43,246 bases of DNA from Thorsellia anophelis DSM 18579 (GTDB taxonomy: Bacteria > Pseudomonadota > Gammaproteobacteria > Enterobacterales > Thorselliaceae), in contig NZ_FOHV01000004.1 of the NCBI RefSeq assembly GCF_900111395.1, positions 1 to 43,246 of the forward strand, written 5' to 3'. Positions within the stretch are counted from its first letter, which is position 1, and every line of letters starts with the position of its first letter. The notes under the pieces were generated by a model that saw nothing but the letters and a program-made list of their open reading frames with translations, was not told where the DNA came from and did not search any database. Below, piece by piece: positions 34,964 to 43,246 of the stretch. A program made the position numbers and the translations under genes.

Positions 34964-35875
34964 TTATCGCATGTGTCTTCGTTTTTTAATCCCATCAAAA
35001 ATAATCAATACTAACGCAAACCATATTATTCCAAATGTGATCAGTCTTGAAACTGTTAAGGTTTCTCCAAATAGCGTTATCGCTAAAACAAAACCCATAG
35101 AAGGCCCTATATATTGAAAAAAACCTAAATAACTAAAAGGAATTTTACTTGCTGCAGCAGAGAAAAAAATTAATGGGACAGTGGTTATAACACCTGATAA
35201 AGCAATAATTCCTATAAAACCTATTGAATAATTTGCAATAACAGAGTGTGCATCGTCCACAATAAATATGAATAACATTGCAGATGCAGGTAATAACATC
35301 ATCGTTTCTAGAAACATACTAGTCTGTGCATCAATAGCGATTTTTTTCTTAACTAAACCATATATTGAAAATGTAATAGCAAGGCTTAATGCAATATAAG
35401 GAATTGAATTAAATTGCCAAACTTGGTATAGCACAGCTAATACGGTTAATCCAACGGCAGTCCATTGAATCGGTCTTAATTTTTCACTTAAAAATAATGT
35501 ACCGATGAGTATATTAATCAAAGGATTAATAAAATAACCTAGACTAGTATCAAGAACATGATGATTATTGACCGACCAAATGAAGATGAACCAATTCAGT
35601 CCTATTAGATGAGATGCTATAAATAGCCATAATAATTTTCTAGGGGCTCTAAAAACCGCCTTCACTTTTTTCCAGCCATTATAAAAACTTACAAGGATAA
35701 TCATAAAGAAACAAGAAAAAAAGATTCTAAAAGCGACAATTTGTTCAGCTGGTACATGCTCTAAAAGTTTAAAATAGACTGGTGCTATTCCCCAAATTAC
35801 ATACGCAGATAAAGCAAATAATATGCCCCTTTTCATGTCAGGATAAGTTTCAATCGGTTTTTGTGGGCTTTGCAT
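34964..35875 (-). CDS. rarD: EamA-family transporter RarD
   Basis: 303 aa with ten predicted membrane helices and the two EamA repeats. Marks of the RarD subfamily are GILFALSAYVIWGIAPVYFKLL near the N-terminus, RIFFSCFFMI, WSVNNHHVLDTSLGYFINPLINILIG near 105-130, and FFQYIGPSMGFVLAITLFGE in the second repeat. E. coli RarD (about 296 aa) has the same order. Substrate is not established. The start may be the ATG at 35875 or the internal ATG at 35836 (MKRGILF). Confidence 0.9.
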   Translation of the reverse strand: MQSPQKPIETYPDMKRGILFALSAYVIWGIAPVYFKLLEHVPAEQIVAFRIFFSCFFMIILVSFYNGWKKVKAVFRAPRKLLWLFIASHLIGLNWFIFIWSVNNHHVLDTSLGYFINPLINILIGTLFLSEKLRPIQWTAVGLTVLAVLYQVWQFNSIPYIALSLAITFSIYGLVKKKIAIDAQTSMFLETMMLLPASAMLFIFIVDDAHSVIANYSIGFIGIIALSGVITTVPLIFFSAAASKIPFSYLGFFQYIGPSMGFVLAITLFGETLTVSRLITFGIIWFALVLIIFDGIKKRRHMR

Positions 35876-35889
35876 TTCATTACTCTAAA

Positions 35890-35915
35890 AGAAAAAGCCT
35901 CAATAAAATGAGGCT
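35890..35915 (-). terminator. rho-independent terminator behind the BMP-protein gene
   Basis: AGCCTCA (35896-35902) and TGAGGCT (35909-35915) with a 6-base loop, then T5 on the minus strand. It separates the BMP-protein gene from rarD. Confidence 0.8.
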
Positions 35916-35962
35916 ATACAATTGAAATGAGCAAAATCATTCACTCATCATTAAAGATAATC

Positions 35963-37036
35963 TTACTGCTTGATAGGAGATGCTGGTGAACTCACTTTAA
36001 TTTCCCCAGCAATGATTCCTTGCTTAATAGCACTAAGTTCAGCTGCTAGTTCAGGTCTAACTTTAGACTCCCAATCATGAAATGGTGCGATGTCAACGCC
36101 TTGATTAGCTAGGGTACCAATATAAGCAACATTCGAAAAATTCCCTTGACCTGCTGATACAACTGAAGTTTTCACACCTTCATCTAGTTTTTTTAACACG
36201 GAAGTTAGATAAAGATTTCTATATTTTGGCTCACTGATAAAAAGATCCGAATCCACACCAACCATTGCAATTTCTTTTTTGCTATCGATAATTGCTTCTG
36301 CAGCACTAATAAATACAGGTCCGCCTACAGGCATGATCACATCTGCATTTTGATCGATCAAAGCAACAGCAGCAGATTTTGCACTTTCATTAGCAGCAAA
36401 TCCACCTGTAAATAAGCCATTTTGAGTTTCAAAATTCCACCCTAAAGCTTTAACATCTTTGTTATTTTTTTCATTATAATAATTTACTCCTTGCGTAAAT
36501 CCATCCATAAAGATAGTTACAGCAGGAATTTGCATTCCACCAAAGGTACCGACTATACCTGTTTTAGTTGTATCTGCAGCCGCATAACCAGCTAAAAATG
36601 CAGCTCCGGTTGTATCAAATACAATTGATTGAACATTTGGAAGTCCTGTATCAGCAACATCAACAAGTGCAAAATTAATATCCGTATTATTTTCAGCCGC
36701 TTCAATTGTTGCATCAGCAAGTAAAAATCCAACGCTAACAACGATATTACATCCAGCATCAATAAGTCCAGAGAGATTACCACTAAAGTCTGTTTCAGTC
36801 CGAGATTCAGCTTGCTTAATTTCAACACCTAATTCTTTTGCCGCAGCCTGTAGACCTTCATAGCTTAATTGATTAAATGACCTATCATCAAATCCACCAC
36901 TATCTGACACCATACATGGAACAAAATTTTCTATCGTTTCAGCATTAGCTGTTTGAGTGATGAAAGTTGAACATGTTAGAAAAGTGAATGCCGTTGCGAT
37001 TGCTGTTTTGGATATATTGAATTTGTTAAATGTCAT
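35963..37036 (-). CDS. BMP-family ABC transporter substrate-binding protein
   Basis: 357 aa. Signal peptide over residues 1-32 (ending TANAE) with no lipobox, so a soluble periplasmic binding protein. The BMP/PnrA fold is marked by VSDSGGFDDRSFNQLSYEGLQAAAKELG near 43-70, NIVVSVGFLLADA, FLAGYAAADTTKTGIVGTFGG and VGVDSD. Relatives bind purine nucleosides. It almost certainly feeds the ATPase/permease operon at 29461-33512, which lacks its own binding protein, but is encoded on the other strand with two unrelated genes between. AGGAG lies nine bases before the ATG. Terminators on both sides make it monocistronic. Confidence 0.92.
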   Translation of the reverse strand: MTFNKFNISKTAIATAFTFLTCSTFITQTANAETIENFVPCMVSDSGGFDDRSFNQLSYEGLQAAAKELGVEIKQAESRTETDFSGNLSGLIDAGCNIVVSVGFLLADATIEAAENNTDINFALVDVADTGLPNVQSIVFDTTGAAFLAGYAAADTTKTGIVGTFGGMQIPAVTIFMDGFTQGVNYYNEKNNKDVKALGWNFETQNGLFTGGFAANESAKSAAVALIDQNADVIMPVGGPVFISAAEAIIDSKKEIAMVGVDSDLFISEPKYRNLYLTSVLKKLDEGVKTSVVSAGQGNFSNVAYIGTLANQGVDIAPFHDWESKVRPELAAELSAIKQGIIAGEIKVSSPASPIKQ

Positions 37037-37147
37037 TAGGTAAACTCTCCTATTGGATTTGGCTTTTAATTAGTTATAGTTGAAGATAGGGTGAAGAAAA
37101 TTTCTTTTAAGCGTTGTTATGCTGTTTCATAACTAAAAACATCTATA

Positions 37148-37176
37148 AAAAAGCCTAGACATTCGCTAGGCTTTTT
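37148..37176. terminator. bidirectional terminator
   Basis: AAAAAGCCTAG (37148-37158) and CTAGGCTTTTT (37166-37176) pair perfectly over 11 bp with a 7-base loop. It follows the small exported protein gene on the minus strand. Confidence 0.88.
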
Positions 37177-37183
37177 AGGTTAA

Positions 37184-37480
37184 TTAACCTTCAGCTTTCA
37201 TTTGTTCTACTGCTTGATTAATCATTTGTTTCATCATTGGCACTTGTTCTAAAGCTTGTGCGCATGCTGCTTCACGTTGTTCTTCAGGAATACTGTCTAG
37301 CATAGTTTTCATTTGGCCCATTTGATCATCAATCATTTTTAATTCATCTGGGTTCTTAACGTGTTCACGTGCAATATTCACCATTGCATCTACTTCTTTA
37401 ATGTAAGAATCACAATTTGGTCCTGCAAAAGCAGCTGTAGATGAAAGAACTAAAACTGCACTTAAAATTATCTTTTTCAT
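37184..37480 (-). CDS. small exported protein, DUF5339-like
   Basis: 98 aa. Clear signal peptide (MKKIILSAVLVLSSTAAFA/GPNC), leaving a mature protein of about 79 residues that is helical and rich in Met, Gln and Glu, with Cys near the mature N-terminus and a second Cys in AACAQALEQ, which could form one disulfide. Small proteins of this kind in Pasteurellaceae are grouped as DUF5339; I make the link from general pattern only. Function is unknown. Monocistronic, with its own terminator four bases... from the stop region at 37148-37176. Confidence 0.6.
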   Translation of the reverse strand: MKKIILSAVLVLSSTAAFAGPNCDSYIKEVDAMVNIAREHVKNPDELKMIDDQMGQMKTMLDSIPEEQREAACAQALEQVPMMKQMINQAVEQMKAEG

Positions 37481-37784
37481 ATTAAACCTTTGAGTAAATA
37501 TAATTAATTGTGGTAAAGATGTTATGTTACAACACGAACAAAATTATTCTCAGATGAAAAACAAAGTTAGACATATAGTAACATAATCGATCATAACAGA
37601 ACATTACAATAATCAATAGTGATAATTAATATAAATGTTGCATGAGCCACATTTTGATTTTAATTTGCAAGCAAAGATAATCCTTTTATAGCGCGCAGGA
37701 AACAACACAATCTTTAAGCTTGTAAACCTAAAGATGGTGCCTTAATAAATGTATTGATTATACTTAATTGAAGTGATCGTTAGA
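37481..37784. other. 304-bp intergenic region downstream of infA
   Basis: No ORF. A short dyad CGTTAG-A-CTAACG overlaps the infA stop but lacks a T-tract. Nothing else was recognised. Confidence 0.5.
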
Positions 37785-38003
<219 letters not shown>

Positions 38004-38334
38004 TTAATCCTCTTAATTTGTTGCTTTATGTATTGTGGCAATACATATGAATAAACGTTCATCATAAAAAAGCGCACTGAACAGTTCAGTACGCGAATAT
38101 ACATATTTTAGCATAGCATTTGACTATTTATCGAATAATTGTCACTTTGTTTACTAAAAAAATAGTTACCTTTAGCCTTAATCATAAAAAAAACATCAAA
38201 ATCAATAAAATACAGTAATTTTTATTTCATTAACTCTAGAGCTAGTTCATCCCTATTATTGGTACTACTAGCTCATAAAAATAGATTAAACCAATTATTA
38301 CGCTATGCAAACTTTACTCATATCAAACCATTAC
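38004..38334. other. 331-bp intergenic region between the MscS-family gene and infA
   Basis: Contains the terminator at 38066-38094 and presumably the infA promoter between it and the gene. Nothing else was recognised. Confidence 0.6.
38066..38094 (-). terminator. rho-independent terminator upstream of infA
   Basis: GCGCACTGAA (38072-38081) and TTCAGTACGC (38085-38094) pair over 10 bp with one G-U type mismatch and a 3-base loop. On the minus strand a T6 run follows (38071-38066). It ends transcripts of the MscS-family gene, 240 bp after its stop. Confidence 0.82.
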
Positions 38335-40719
38335 CTAATTATTAGGATAGATTTCTGCTTTTCTCAATCCTTTGAGAATAATAAATAAAAGATCACTCTT
38401 AGTTTTCCCGACTAGTCTTGGGCTTTGCACTGACCCAGTTATTGTTAAATTCATGGCTGTGCTGTTTAGTTGACTGAATCTTACTTCTGGCGCAGGTTCA
38501 TTTAATATGGCAGGATGTGACTTATAGGCATCCAACAAAATTGTTTGAATGACTTCAGGATCACTATTAATAGCAAAGTTTAACTCAATTGACACGACAC
38601 CTTTAGGATTATTTTTTGAATTATTCTTAACATTCTGTGCAATAAGCTGCGAATTCGGTACAATAACAGTGGAGCGATCACTTAATTGTATTTCGGTTGC
38701 TCTTACATTAATACGCTTAATATCCCCTTCAATACCAGCAATCCCAATACTATCCCCAACTTTTACAGGGCGCTCTGTTAATAATATTATACCAGAGATA
38801 AAATTTTTCACAATTTCTTGTAAACCAAACCCTATACCAACTGACAATGCACTGACTATCCAAGCGAGATTACTCCATTGAATTCCTAGTGCAGCCAAGG
38901 TAAACATGATAACAAGCACGTAGCCAATGTTACTGTATAATGTCACTAAAGATGCTGCTATTCCAATATCCACATTTGTTTTAGGTAAAAACTCTTTACT
39001 TAACCAACGTTTAGATGATCTTAGCACATAACTACTAACTAATAGGATAACAACCGCATTCGTTAGATTGGCGGGAACAATTCCAAAACCTGCCAAACCA
39101 TTTTCAGTCAATAAATTAAGCAACTTATCAAAAAGAGTTTGTGTTGTTGCGCCACTAAATGAGCCATTAAGTAATGCCATAATCAAAATAATAATCAAAC
39201 CACAATTTGACAGTGCGGTTAAAACTACTTTAATTTGCTCGAGCAATCTATCATTTAGATTTAAAGTTTGCTTAATAAATTTTGCACTGCGATTAGCTGG
39301 GTAAAACATTGCCTGCCAAAAGTCTTGTGAAAAATGCTTTAAACAATAAAACGCAATTATTACAATTGCAATCCATAAGGTTTGATAAGCAACAAATGTG
39401 GATAAGGATATATAACCTAAAAGTGCAGTAACAATAATAAAGAGTGAGCTTATTAGGATAAGCACATGAATCAATCCTTGTTTCGATGTGTTATTCAGCT
39501 CATCATCATTATTGTGTGTATGGTAAATTCGAACAGGGAATACTAGCATCAATAATGCAATTAAAATTGCACTTAATCCAGTTGACCATATGGTAAGCCC
39601 TACAATCACGCCAGTAACATTATTGATAATTTCAATTGTTCCAAAAAACAGCGCAACAATTGCAATTGAAACAGGAAAATAAGCCAGTTTTTTTGCAGTA
39701 TCATCAGGAATATTGACTAACCGCCTTGATTGAATCTTATTTGCAAGAAATGCCCTACCTAATCCAGTCACTAGTGCACAAAAAGCTGCAAGCTGTATAA
39801 ACTGATTGATAAAATCTAAAATAATTGGTGATAATTCACTTTGTGATAAAATTGGTCTAAAGAACAAATTAAGTGAAATAATAGTCGATAAAATCGTGAC
39901 TACAGGGATAGCAATAACAACAAAACTTCTTCTAAATCGACCAAAAGGGATATATTTGATAGAAAACTTGTATAATAACTTTTCAGCCCATAACCTAATG
40001 ACAGTCCATAATGTACAACTAAATAAAACAATTAGCACTGCATAACCTAAATTATTATCTACAACCTGAGTTATGCTTGCGCTTATTTTACTTTTAAAAT
40101 GATTCAATCGATTATTTTGCGCTTGTGTTGGCTCAAAAATAGGCTGCCAAAATTGTCTACTAATAATTGACTGACTTTTTGTTGCAAGTTGGGTCTTAAA
40201 TTTTTGCTGTCTTACTTTTGCAATTTGTTGAATGACCTCATTAACTAAAGTTCTTTGTGCTGAAGCTTCTTCTATAGTTAATCTAATTACTTCCTGCTGT
40301 TTTAAAAGCGATTCTCTTTTTTTTGTAATCGCTTTATCCTCACTCGCTATTGCACTCTCTTCACCCTCTTGCACCACTATTGGCTTAGACTCACCTAATG
40401 CAACTAATGCATTTTCAATAACTTCTAATTCAATCCTTTGATAAGCTGCATATTCATCAATATGTTTAATCAGAGACTGAGCATCTTCAGATAACTTACC
40501 AATATCGCTTATTGTTTCTGCAGTTGTTAACGCAATTTGTATATCACTAAGCGATTGACTGATTTTGAGCGAATCTAATGGAGGTGGTGTATTTTGCTCT
40601 GCTTTAGTCGAGTTTGTTTCTTCTGCAAAAGCAAAACCTTGGAAGCAAACAGCAAATGCAAACACAAAAATAACACATATTACATTGATTAAATTAATAT
40701 TTAACTTATTATTTAGCAC
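38335..40719 (-). CDS. large MscS-family mechanosensitive channel (DUF3772-like N-terminus)
   Basis: 794 aa from GTG 40719, chosen because AAGGAG lies nine bases upstream and a signal peptide (NVICVIFVFAFAVCFQGFAFA) starts directly after it. An ATG at 40809 would add 30 residues that spoil the signal. A periplasmic coiled segment of about 200 residues (DUF3772-like) is followed by about nine to eleven membrane helices. The MscS core comes last: WIVSALSVGIGFGLQEIVKNFISGIILL (pore helix, shown in part), RPVKVGDSIGI, GDIKRINVRATEIQLSDRSTVIVPNSQLI and a C-terminal alpha-beta domain. It would release solutes on osmotic downshock. The gene symbol is left open among MscK/YbiO/YjeP relatives. Confidence 0.85.
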   Translation of the reverse strand: MLNNKLNINLINVICVIFVFAFAVCFQGFAFAEETNSTKAEQNTPPPLDSLKISQSLSDIQIALTTAETISDIGKLSEDAQSLIKHIDEYAAYQRIELEVIENALVALGESKPIVVQEGEESAIASEDKAITKKRESLLKQQEVIRLTIEEASAQRTLVNEVIQQIAKVRQQKFKTQLATKSQSIISRQFWQPIFEPTQAQNNRLNHFKSKISASITQVVDNNLGYAVLIVLFSCTLWTVIRLWAEKLLYKFSIKYIPFGRFRRSFVVIAIPVVTILSTIISLNLFFRPILSQSELSPIILDFINQFIQLAAFCALVTGLGRAFLANKIQSRRLVNIPDDTAKKLAYFPVSIAIVALFFGTIEIINNVTGVIVGLTIWSTGLSAILIALLMLVFPVRIYHTHNNDDELNNTSKQGLIHVLILISSLFIIVTALLGYISLSTFVAYQTLWIAIVIIAFYCLKHFSQDFWQAMFYPANRSAKFIKQTLNLNDRLLEQIKVVLTALSNCGLIIILIMALLNGSFSGATTQTLFDKLLNLLTENGLAGFGIVPANLTNAVVILLVSSYVLRSSKRWLSKEFLPKTNVDIGIAASLVTLYSNIGYVLVIMFTLAALGIQWSNLAWIVSALSVGIGFGLQEIVKNFISGIILLTERPVKVGDSIGIAGIEGDIKRINVRATEIQLSDRSTVIVPNSQLIAQNVKNNSKNNPKGVVSIELNFAINSDPEVIQTILLDAYKSHPAILNEPAPEVRFSQLNSTAMNLTITGSVQSPRLVGKTKSDLLFIILKGLRKAEIYPNN

Positions 40720-41060
40720 AATCCTTGTCTCCTTTCTATGTTCAAAAATTCTTACACAGCACACTGGACATAATTTTAATGTGCCTATGACTGAAATTTT
40801 AATTAGCAAAAACAGGTGCTTAATTCTATGTACTATTTAGAATTCCAAGTTTAAGTTAACTTACTTAATTCGTTAATTCCAATCCACAATAGACTAAGAT
40901 AACAGATTTTTTAATCAATTGAAAAATATTTGAAGGCAAATACTACGAGAATATTTTTTTAAAAGCTACTCAAAGCATAGTTTTCCAAAAGATTATCATA
41001 CATTATGCTGATATTTTGGGCACAGTTTAAACATACACTTTACTGTCGGCAGCATATTTA
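40720..41060. other. 341-bp gap up to the IS982 element
   Basis: Presumed promoter region of the MscS-family gene, with AT-rich sequence up to the IS982 left repeat. No ORF or structure was recognised. Confidence 0.5.
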
Positions 41061-41078
41061 ACGCGATGCTCGACTTTT
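41061..41078 (+). repeat. IS982 left inverted repeat
   Basis: Identical to the reverse complement of 42036-42053 over 18 bases. Confidence 0.92.
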
Positions 41079-41152
41079 TTGTTGCATCATTTGGAGGGAG
41101 ATGGCATAACTTACAACTAATTAAGACACCAATCAAAATTAGGAGTAAAACC

Positions 41153-42037
41153 ATGCCATCATTAGTAAATTATATCATCTATACTTTTATTAAAATAGAC
41201 GATAGCTTAAATAAAATACTGGAAGAATACGATAGACCTCTTAGAGCAAGAGGGTTCAAGCCAAAGCTTTCAGATAGCGAAGTCATTACAATGGAGCTCA
41301 TTGGTGAATTATTTGGCATTGATAGTACGGTAGGGATTTGGAGATACTTTAACAAGCATTGGACTCACTTATTTCCAAATCTCTCTTCCCGTAGTCAATT
41401 TGCCAAACAGTGCCAAAATCTTTGGATTGTTAAACAAAAAATATTAGAAAACCTGAATTCGTCTGGGTATTTATTTCATATTATTGACGGATTTCCAATC
41501 GCTGTTTGTCATAATAAACGGATTATCCATTGCAAACGATTTAAGAGAGAGGCAGCTAGAGGTTACTGTGCTTCTAAAGAGCAGTATTACTACGGATTCA
41601 AAGGCCATCTCGTTGTTAATCAAGATGGTGAAATTGTTAATTTTGATGTGACTCCCGCAAATATAGATGAAAGAGAGATGCTAATAGAGTTACTTGAAGG
41701 TAAAACAGGGTTAGCATTAGGGGATAAAGGCTATTTGGGGGCTGATACAGCGGAACAATGCATAAACCATGGGATTGCTATTGAAACACCCGTTAGGAAA
41801 AACATGAGAGATAAACTCCCTAAAAACATTAGGAATTTTTGGAATGATAAAAGAAGAATTATTGAAAGTACAATTGGACAACTTGCTGAAAAATTCAATA
41901 TTGAAAGAACATTCGCAAGAACAATCCTGAGCTTTACTAATAGGCTGAGTAGGAAAATATTATTACACAAGCTGGCCACCCTATTCAATAAAGAACAAGG
42001 TCGACCGATTTTAAGTATCGCAGATCTCGCATTTTAA
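41153..42037 (+). CDS. IS982-family transposase
   Basis: 294 aa from ATG 41153, with TAGGAG seven bases upstream. An ATG at 41066 lies inside the inverted repeat and is not a likely start. The DDE core reads FHIIDGFPIAVCHNKRI (first Asp), GLALGDKGYLGADTA (second Asp) and RRIIESTIGQLAEKFNIERTFAR (Glu). The N-terminal GFKPKLSDSEVITMELIGEL is diagnostic of the IS982 group. Length is normal and the frame is intact, so the element may be mobile. Confidence 0.96.
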   Translation: MPSLVNYIIYTFIKIDDSLNKILEEYDRPLRARGFKPKLSDSEVITMELIGELFGIDSTVGIWRYFNKHWTHLFPNLSSRSQFAKQCQNLWIVKQKILENLNSSGYLFHIIDGFPIAVCHNKRIIHCKRFKREAARGYCASKEQYYYGFKGHLVVNQDGEIVNFDVTPANIDEREMLIELLEGKTGLALGDKGYLGADTAEQCINHGIAIETPVRKNMRDKLPKNIRNFWNDKRRIIESTIGQLAEKFNIERTFARTILSFTNRLSRKILLHKLATLFNKEQGRPILSIADLAF

Positions 42038-42053
42038 AAGTCGAGCATCGCGT
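42036..42053 (-). repeat. IS982 right inverted repeat
   Basis: Exact inverted copy of 41061-41078. It begins at the last two bases of the transposase stop codon. Confidence 0.92.
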
Positions 42054-42463
42054 GGATTCAGCTTTTTTAGTTTGATTGTGAAAAGGTTTGTATTGACTTG
42101 TTTCTTGTTCACTATCAATTATTCTCAAAACATCTGCTAAGCTAGCATGACATTTAAAACTAAGCACTTGAATTAAAACATTTAAAAAATATTCAGATTA
42201 CAAAAATCGTATGCGCTGCATGAACTTTGTTTTTCTCGCAAATTCTCTAATTGATATTTTATCAAAAATGATTGAAGTGGAGGTGAAAATGTAATAAATT
42301 CATTGGCCATAGGAACCACTTTTTATGAAAATTGTATGTATCAGAAACTACATTTGATCATAAAATTGGTTCCTTTTCAATTTTTTCCGCCAAAAAAGGA
42401 CGTTAAAATTTCCACCAAAATCAAAACCCCAACAATTAAACATAAAATCAATAACTTATAGAG
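42054..42463. other. 410-bp gap with one long inverted repeat
   Basis: No ORF of note. Holds the inverted repeat at 42311-42374. AT-rich and stop-rich otherwise. Confidence 0.5.
42311..42374. repeat. 64-bp inverted-repeat element
   Basis: AGGAACCACTTTTTATGA (42311-42328) pairs with TCATAAAATTGGTTCCT (42358-42374) over 8+8 bases with a small internal bulge and a 29-base loop. T-rich sequence follows on the plus strand. It may be a degenerate insertion-sequence end pair, a small MITE-like unit or a long-loop terminator. Confidence 0.5.
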
Positions 42464-42879
42464 CTAATCAGATGTATTTAAAATACCTTTTCCTATTGCT
42501 TCATTATCAGAATGCCTTACACCATAGCTATTCTGATGCGTTTTGATAATACTCCCATCTATAAATATCCATTGCGGATCATAGATTGAGGATAGTTTTC
42601 AAAAAATTACTCAACTTTCCTTTTTTTATCAAAGATTAAAACGCAGAATATGGTATTCAGCGAGCTAAACTCTTTAGGTAAGTCACGCTATTGAATACCT
42701 GTTCTTATTCGATACAGGATGCCTTCAAATGTAGAGAGATGCTTGTACTTATTTTAAATACGTTTATTTTCCAGAAGGTTTTCTTTGATTAGATCCCAAG
42801 TTTTATTTATTAACATTTTTCTTGGCATAACAACGTCCAATTTATCCTTGATGGTATAGTTGATTTTTGGCGAAGCCAT
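42464..42879 (-). pseudogene. decayed IS5-family (IS427-like) transposase
   Basis: The minus strand reads, in shifting frames with at least three stops, MPRKMLINKTWDLIKENL (ATG 42828), then STFEGILYRIRTGIQ-stop-RDLPKEFSSLN, and finally DPQWIFIDGSIIKTHQNSYG before a TAG at 42464-42466. These align in order with the N-terminal half of IS427-type transposases (MPRKML..W..IKPLL, EGVLWILRTGAPWRDLP, W.MIDGSI...HQ.S.G). A TATAAT-like box lies just upstream (42881-42889 area). It is clearly non-functional. Confidence 0.8.
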
Positions 42880-42915
42880 TATACCGTATTGCGATGCCGT
42901 TTATTAAATATAAAA

Positions 42916-43246
42916 GGAGAGCTTTGCAAATCTGGTTAATAATCATTCAAATTTCGTTTATTTTTTGAGCTGCATGTGATATAATATTTTAAATCATATT
43001 CTTAGGAGCGTTATATGTGGAAAAATATTCAACCTAGACTGCAGTTCAAACAAACTAACGTTAAGCAACACAAAGCATTTGAAGAGTTTGATGAAATAAA
43101 TGCTTTGATTGACTGGGATCAAATAATAATCATACTTAATAAGCTCTTAGAGCAAAAGCCTAACCGATTAGGTGCCGCTTCTTATGCGCCGATAATGATG
43201 TTTAAAGTTATTTTATTACAGTCTTGGCATAATCTTAGTGATGTTA
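42916..43246 (+). mobile_element. IS5-family element, left end, cut by the window edge
   Basis: A probable left terminal repeat GGAGAGCTTTGCAAAT (42916-42931) of the kind seen in IS5-group elements lies 85 bp upstream of an IS5-type transposase start. The right end is outside the window. Confidence 0.65.
43015..43246 (+). CDS. IS5-family transposase, N-terminal part (partial)
   Basis: 77 codons visible from ATG 43015, preceded by TAGGAGCG. It runs off the window. IDWDQIIIILNKLL (residues 32-45), GAASYAPIMMFKVILLQSWHNLSDV is the DUF772 N-terminal domain of IS5-group transposases (written here in two parts: GAASYAPIMMFKV and ILLQSWHNLSDV). A TATAAT with a TG extension (42976-42985) lies 30 bases upstream as a likely promoter. 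Catalytic residues lie beyond the window. Confidence 0.85.
   Translation, partial: MWKNIQPRLQFKQTNVKQHKAFEEFDEINALIDWDQIIIILNKLLEQKPNRLGAASYAPIMMFKVILLQSWHNLSDV

Larger units (their letters stand above)
41061..42053 (+). mobile_element. IS982-family insertion sequence, complete
   Basis: 993 bp with perfect 18-bp inverted repeats (41061-41078 and 42036-42053). The size, the single transposase gene and the repeat starting with AC fit IS982. No target duplication is visible in the flanks. Confidence 0.92.

Noticed and set aside
41061-42053. Target-site duplication around the IS982 element
   Set aside because: Flanks (ending CATATTTA on the left, starting GGATTCAG on the right) do not match.

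Overview
The window is a chromosomal segment of an AT-rich gammaproteobacterium (roughly one third G+C, judged by eye). TopA, FldB, RsuA, PncC, RecA, HemC, TamA/TamB and InfA all read as close relatives of the enterobacterial proteins, and the recA control region keeps the E. coli-type layout. The low G+C, a BMP-type nucleoside ABC transporter and many small insertion sequences suggest an insect-gut lineage such as Orbaceae. That placement is an inference, not something the sequence proves.

Layout. Bases 1-6290 are accessory DNA: the end of an AbiE (type IV) toxin-antitoxin locus, an IS30-family element, a DDE insertion sequence with long terminal repeats, small unidentified ORFs and a membrane-anchored protein of unknown function. 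Bases 6288-8542 encode a KdpE-like regulator and a short KdpD-like kinase that lacks the usual N-terminal sensor half, with no kdpFABC nearby. Bases 9024-16836 carry fldB, an exported DUF62 (SAM hydroxide adenosyltransferase) protein, topA, a YdgA/DUF945 protein and rsuA. Bases 16837-21662 are a minus-strand block: pncC, recA, hemC, hemD, dinB. Bases 21859-28654 hold tamA-tamB followed by a degenerate acyltransferase-3 protein. Bases 29461-33951 hold a nucleoside-type ABC transporter (ATPase and two permeases) ending in a csdE/sufE gene. The matching BMP-type binding protein lies 2 kb away on the other strand, with a Sel1-like protein and rarD between. Bases 37184-40719 hold a small exported protein, infA and a large MscS-family channel. 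Bases 41061-43246 are again mobile: an intact IS982-family element, a decayed IS5-family transposase and the start of another IS5-family element cut by the window end.

How the genes fit together. recA has a near-consensus promoter whose spacer is a LexA box, as in E. coli. Downstream of recA lie a 14-bp perfect hairpin and a strong terminator only about 25 bases before hemC, so hemCD-dinB expression must either pass or restart around that terminator. tamA, tamB and the acyltransferase-like gene look co-transcribed. TamA carries a lipoprotein-type signal peptide, and the acyltransferase-like protein has lost the family's key histidine. No CRISPR array, tRNA or rRNA was recognised. No wholly novel multigene system is evident. 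The best candidates for unusual biology are the TamAB neighbourhood, the sensor-less KdpDE pair, the exported SAM-hydrolase homologue, the recA-hemC junction and the unknown protein at 4705-5916.
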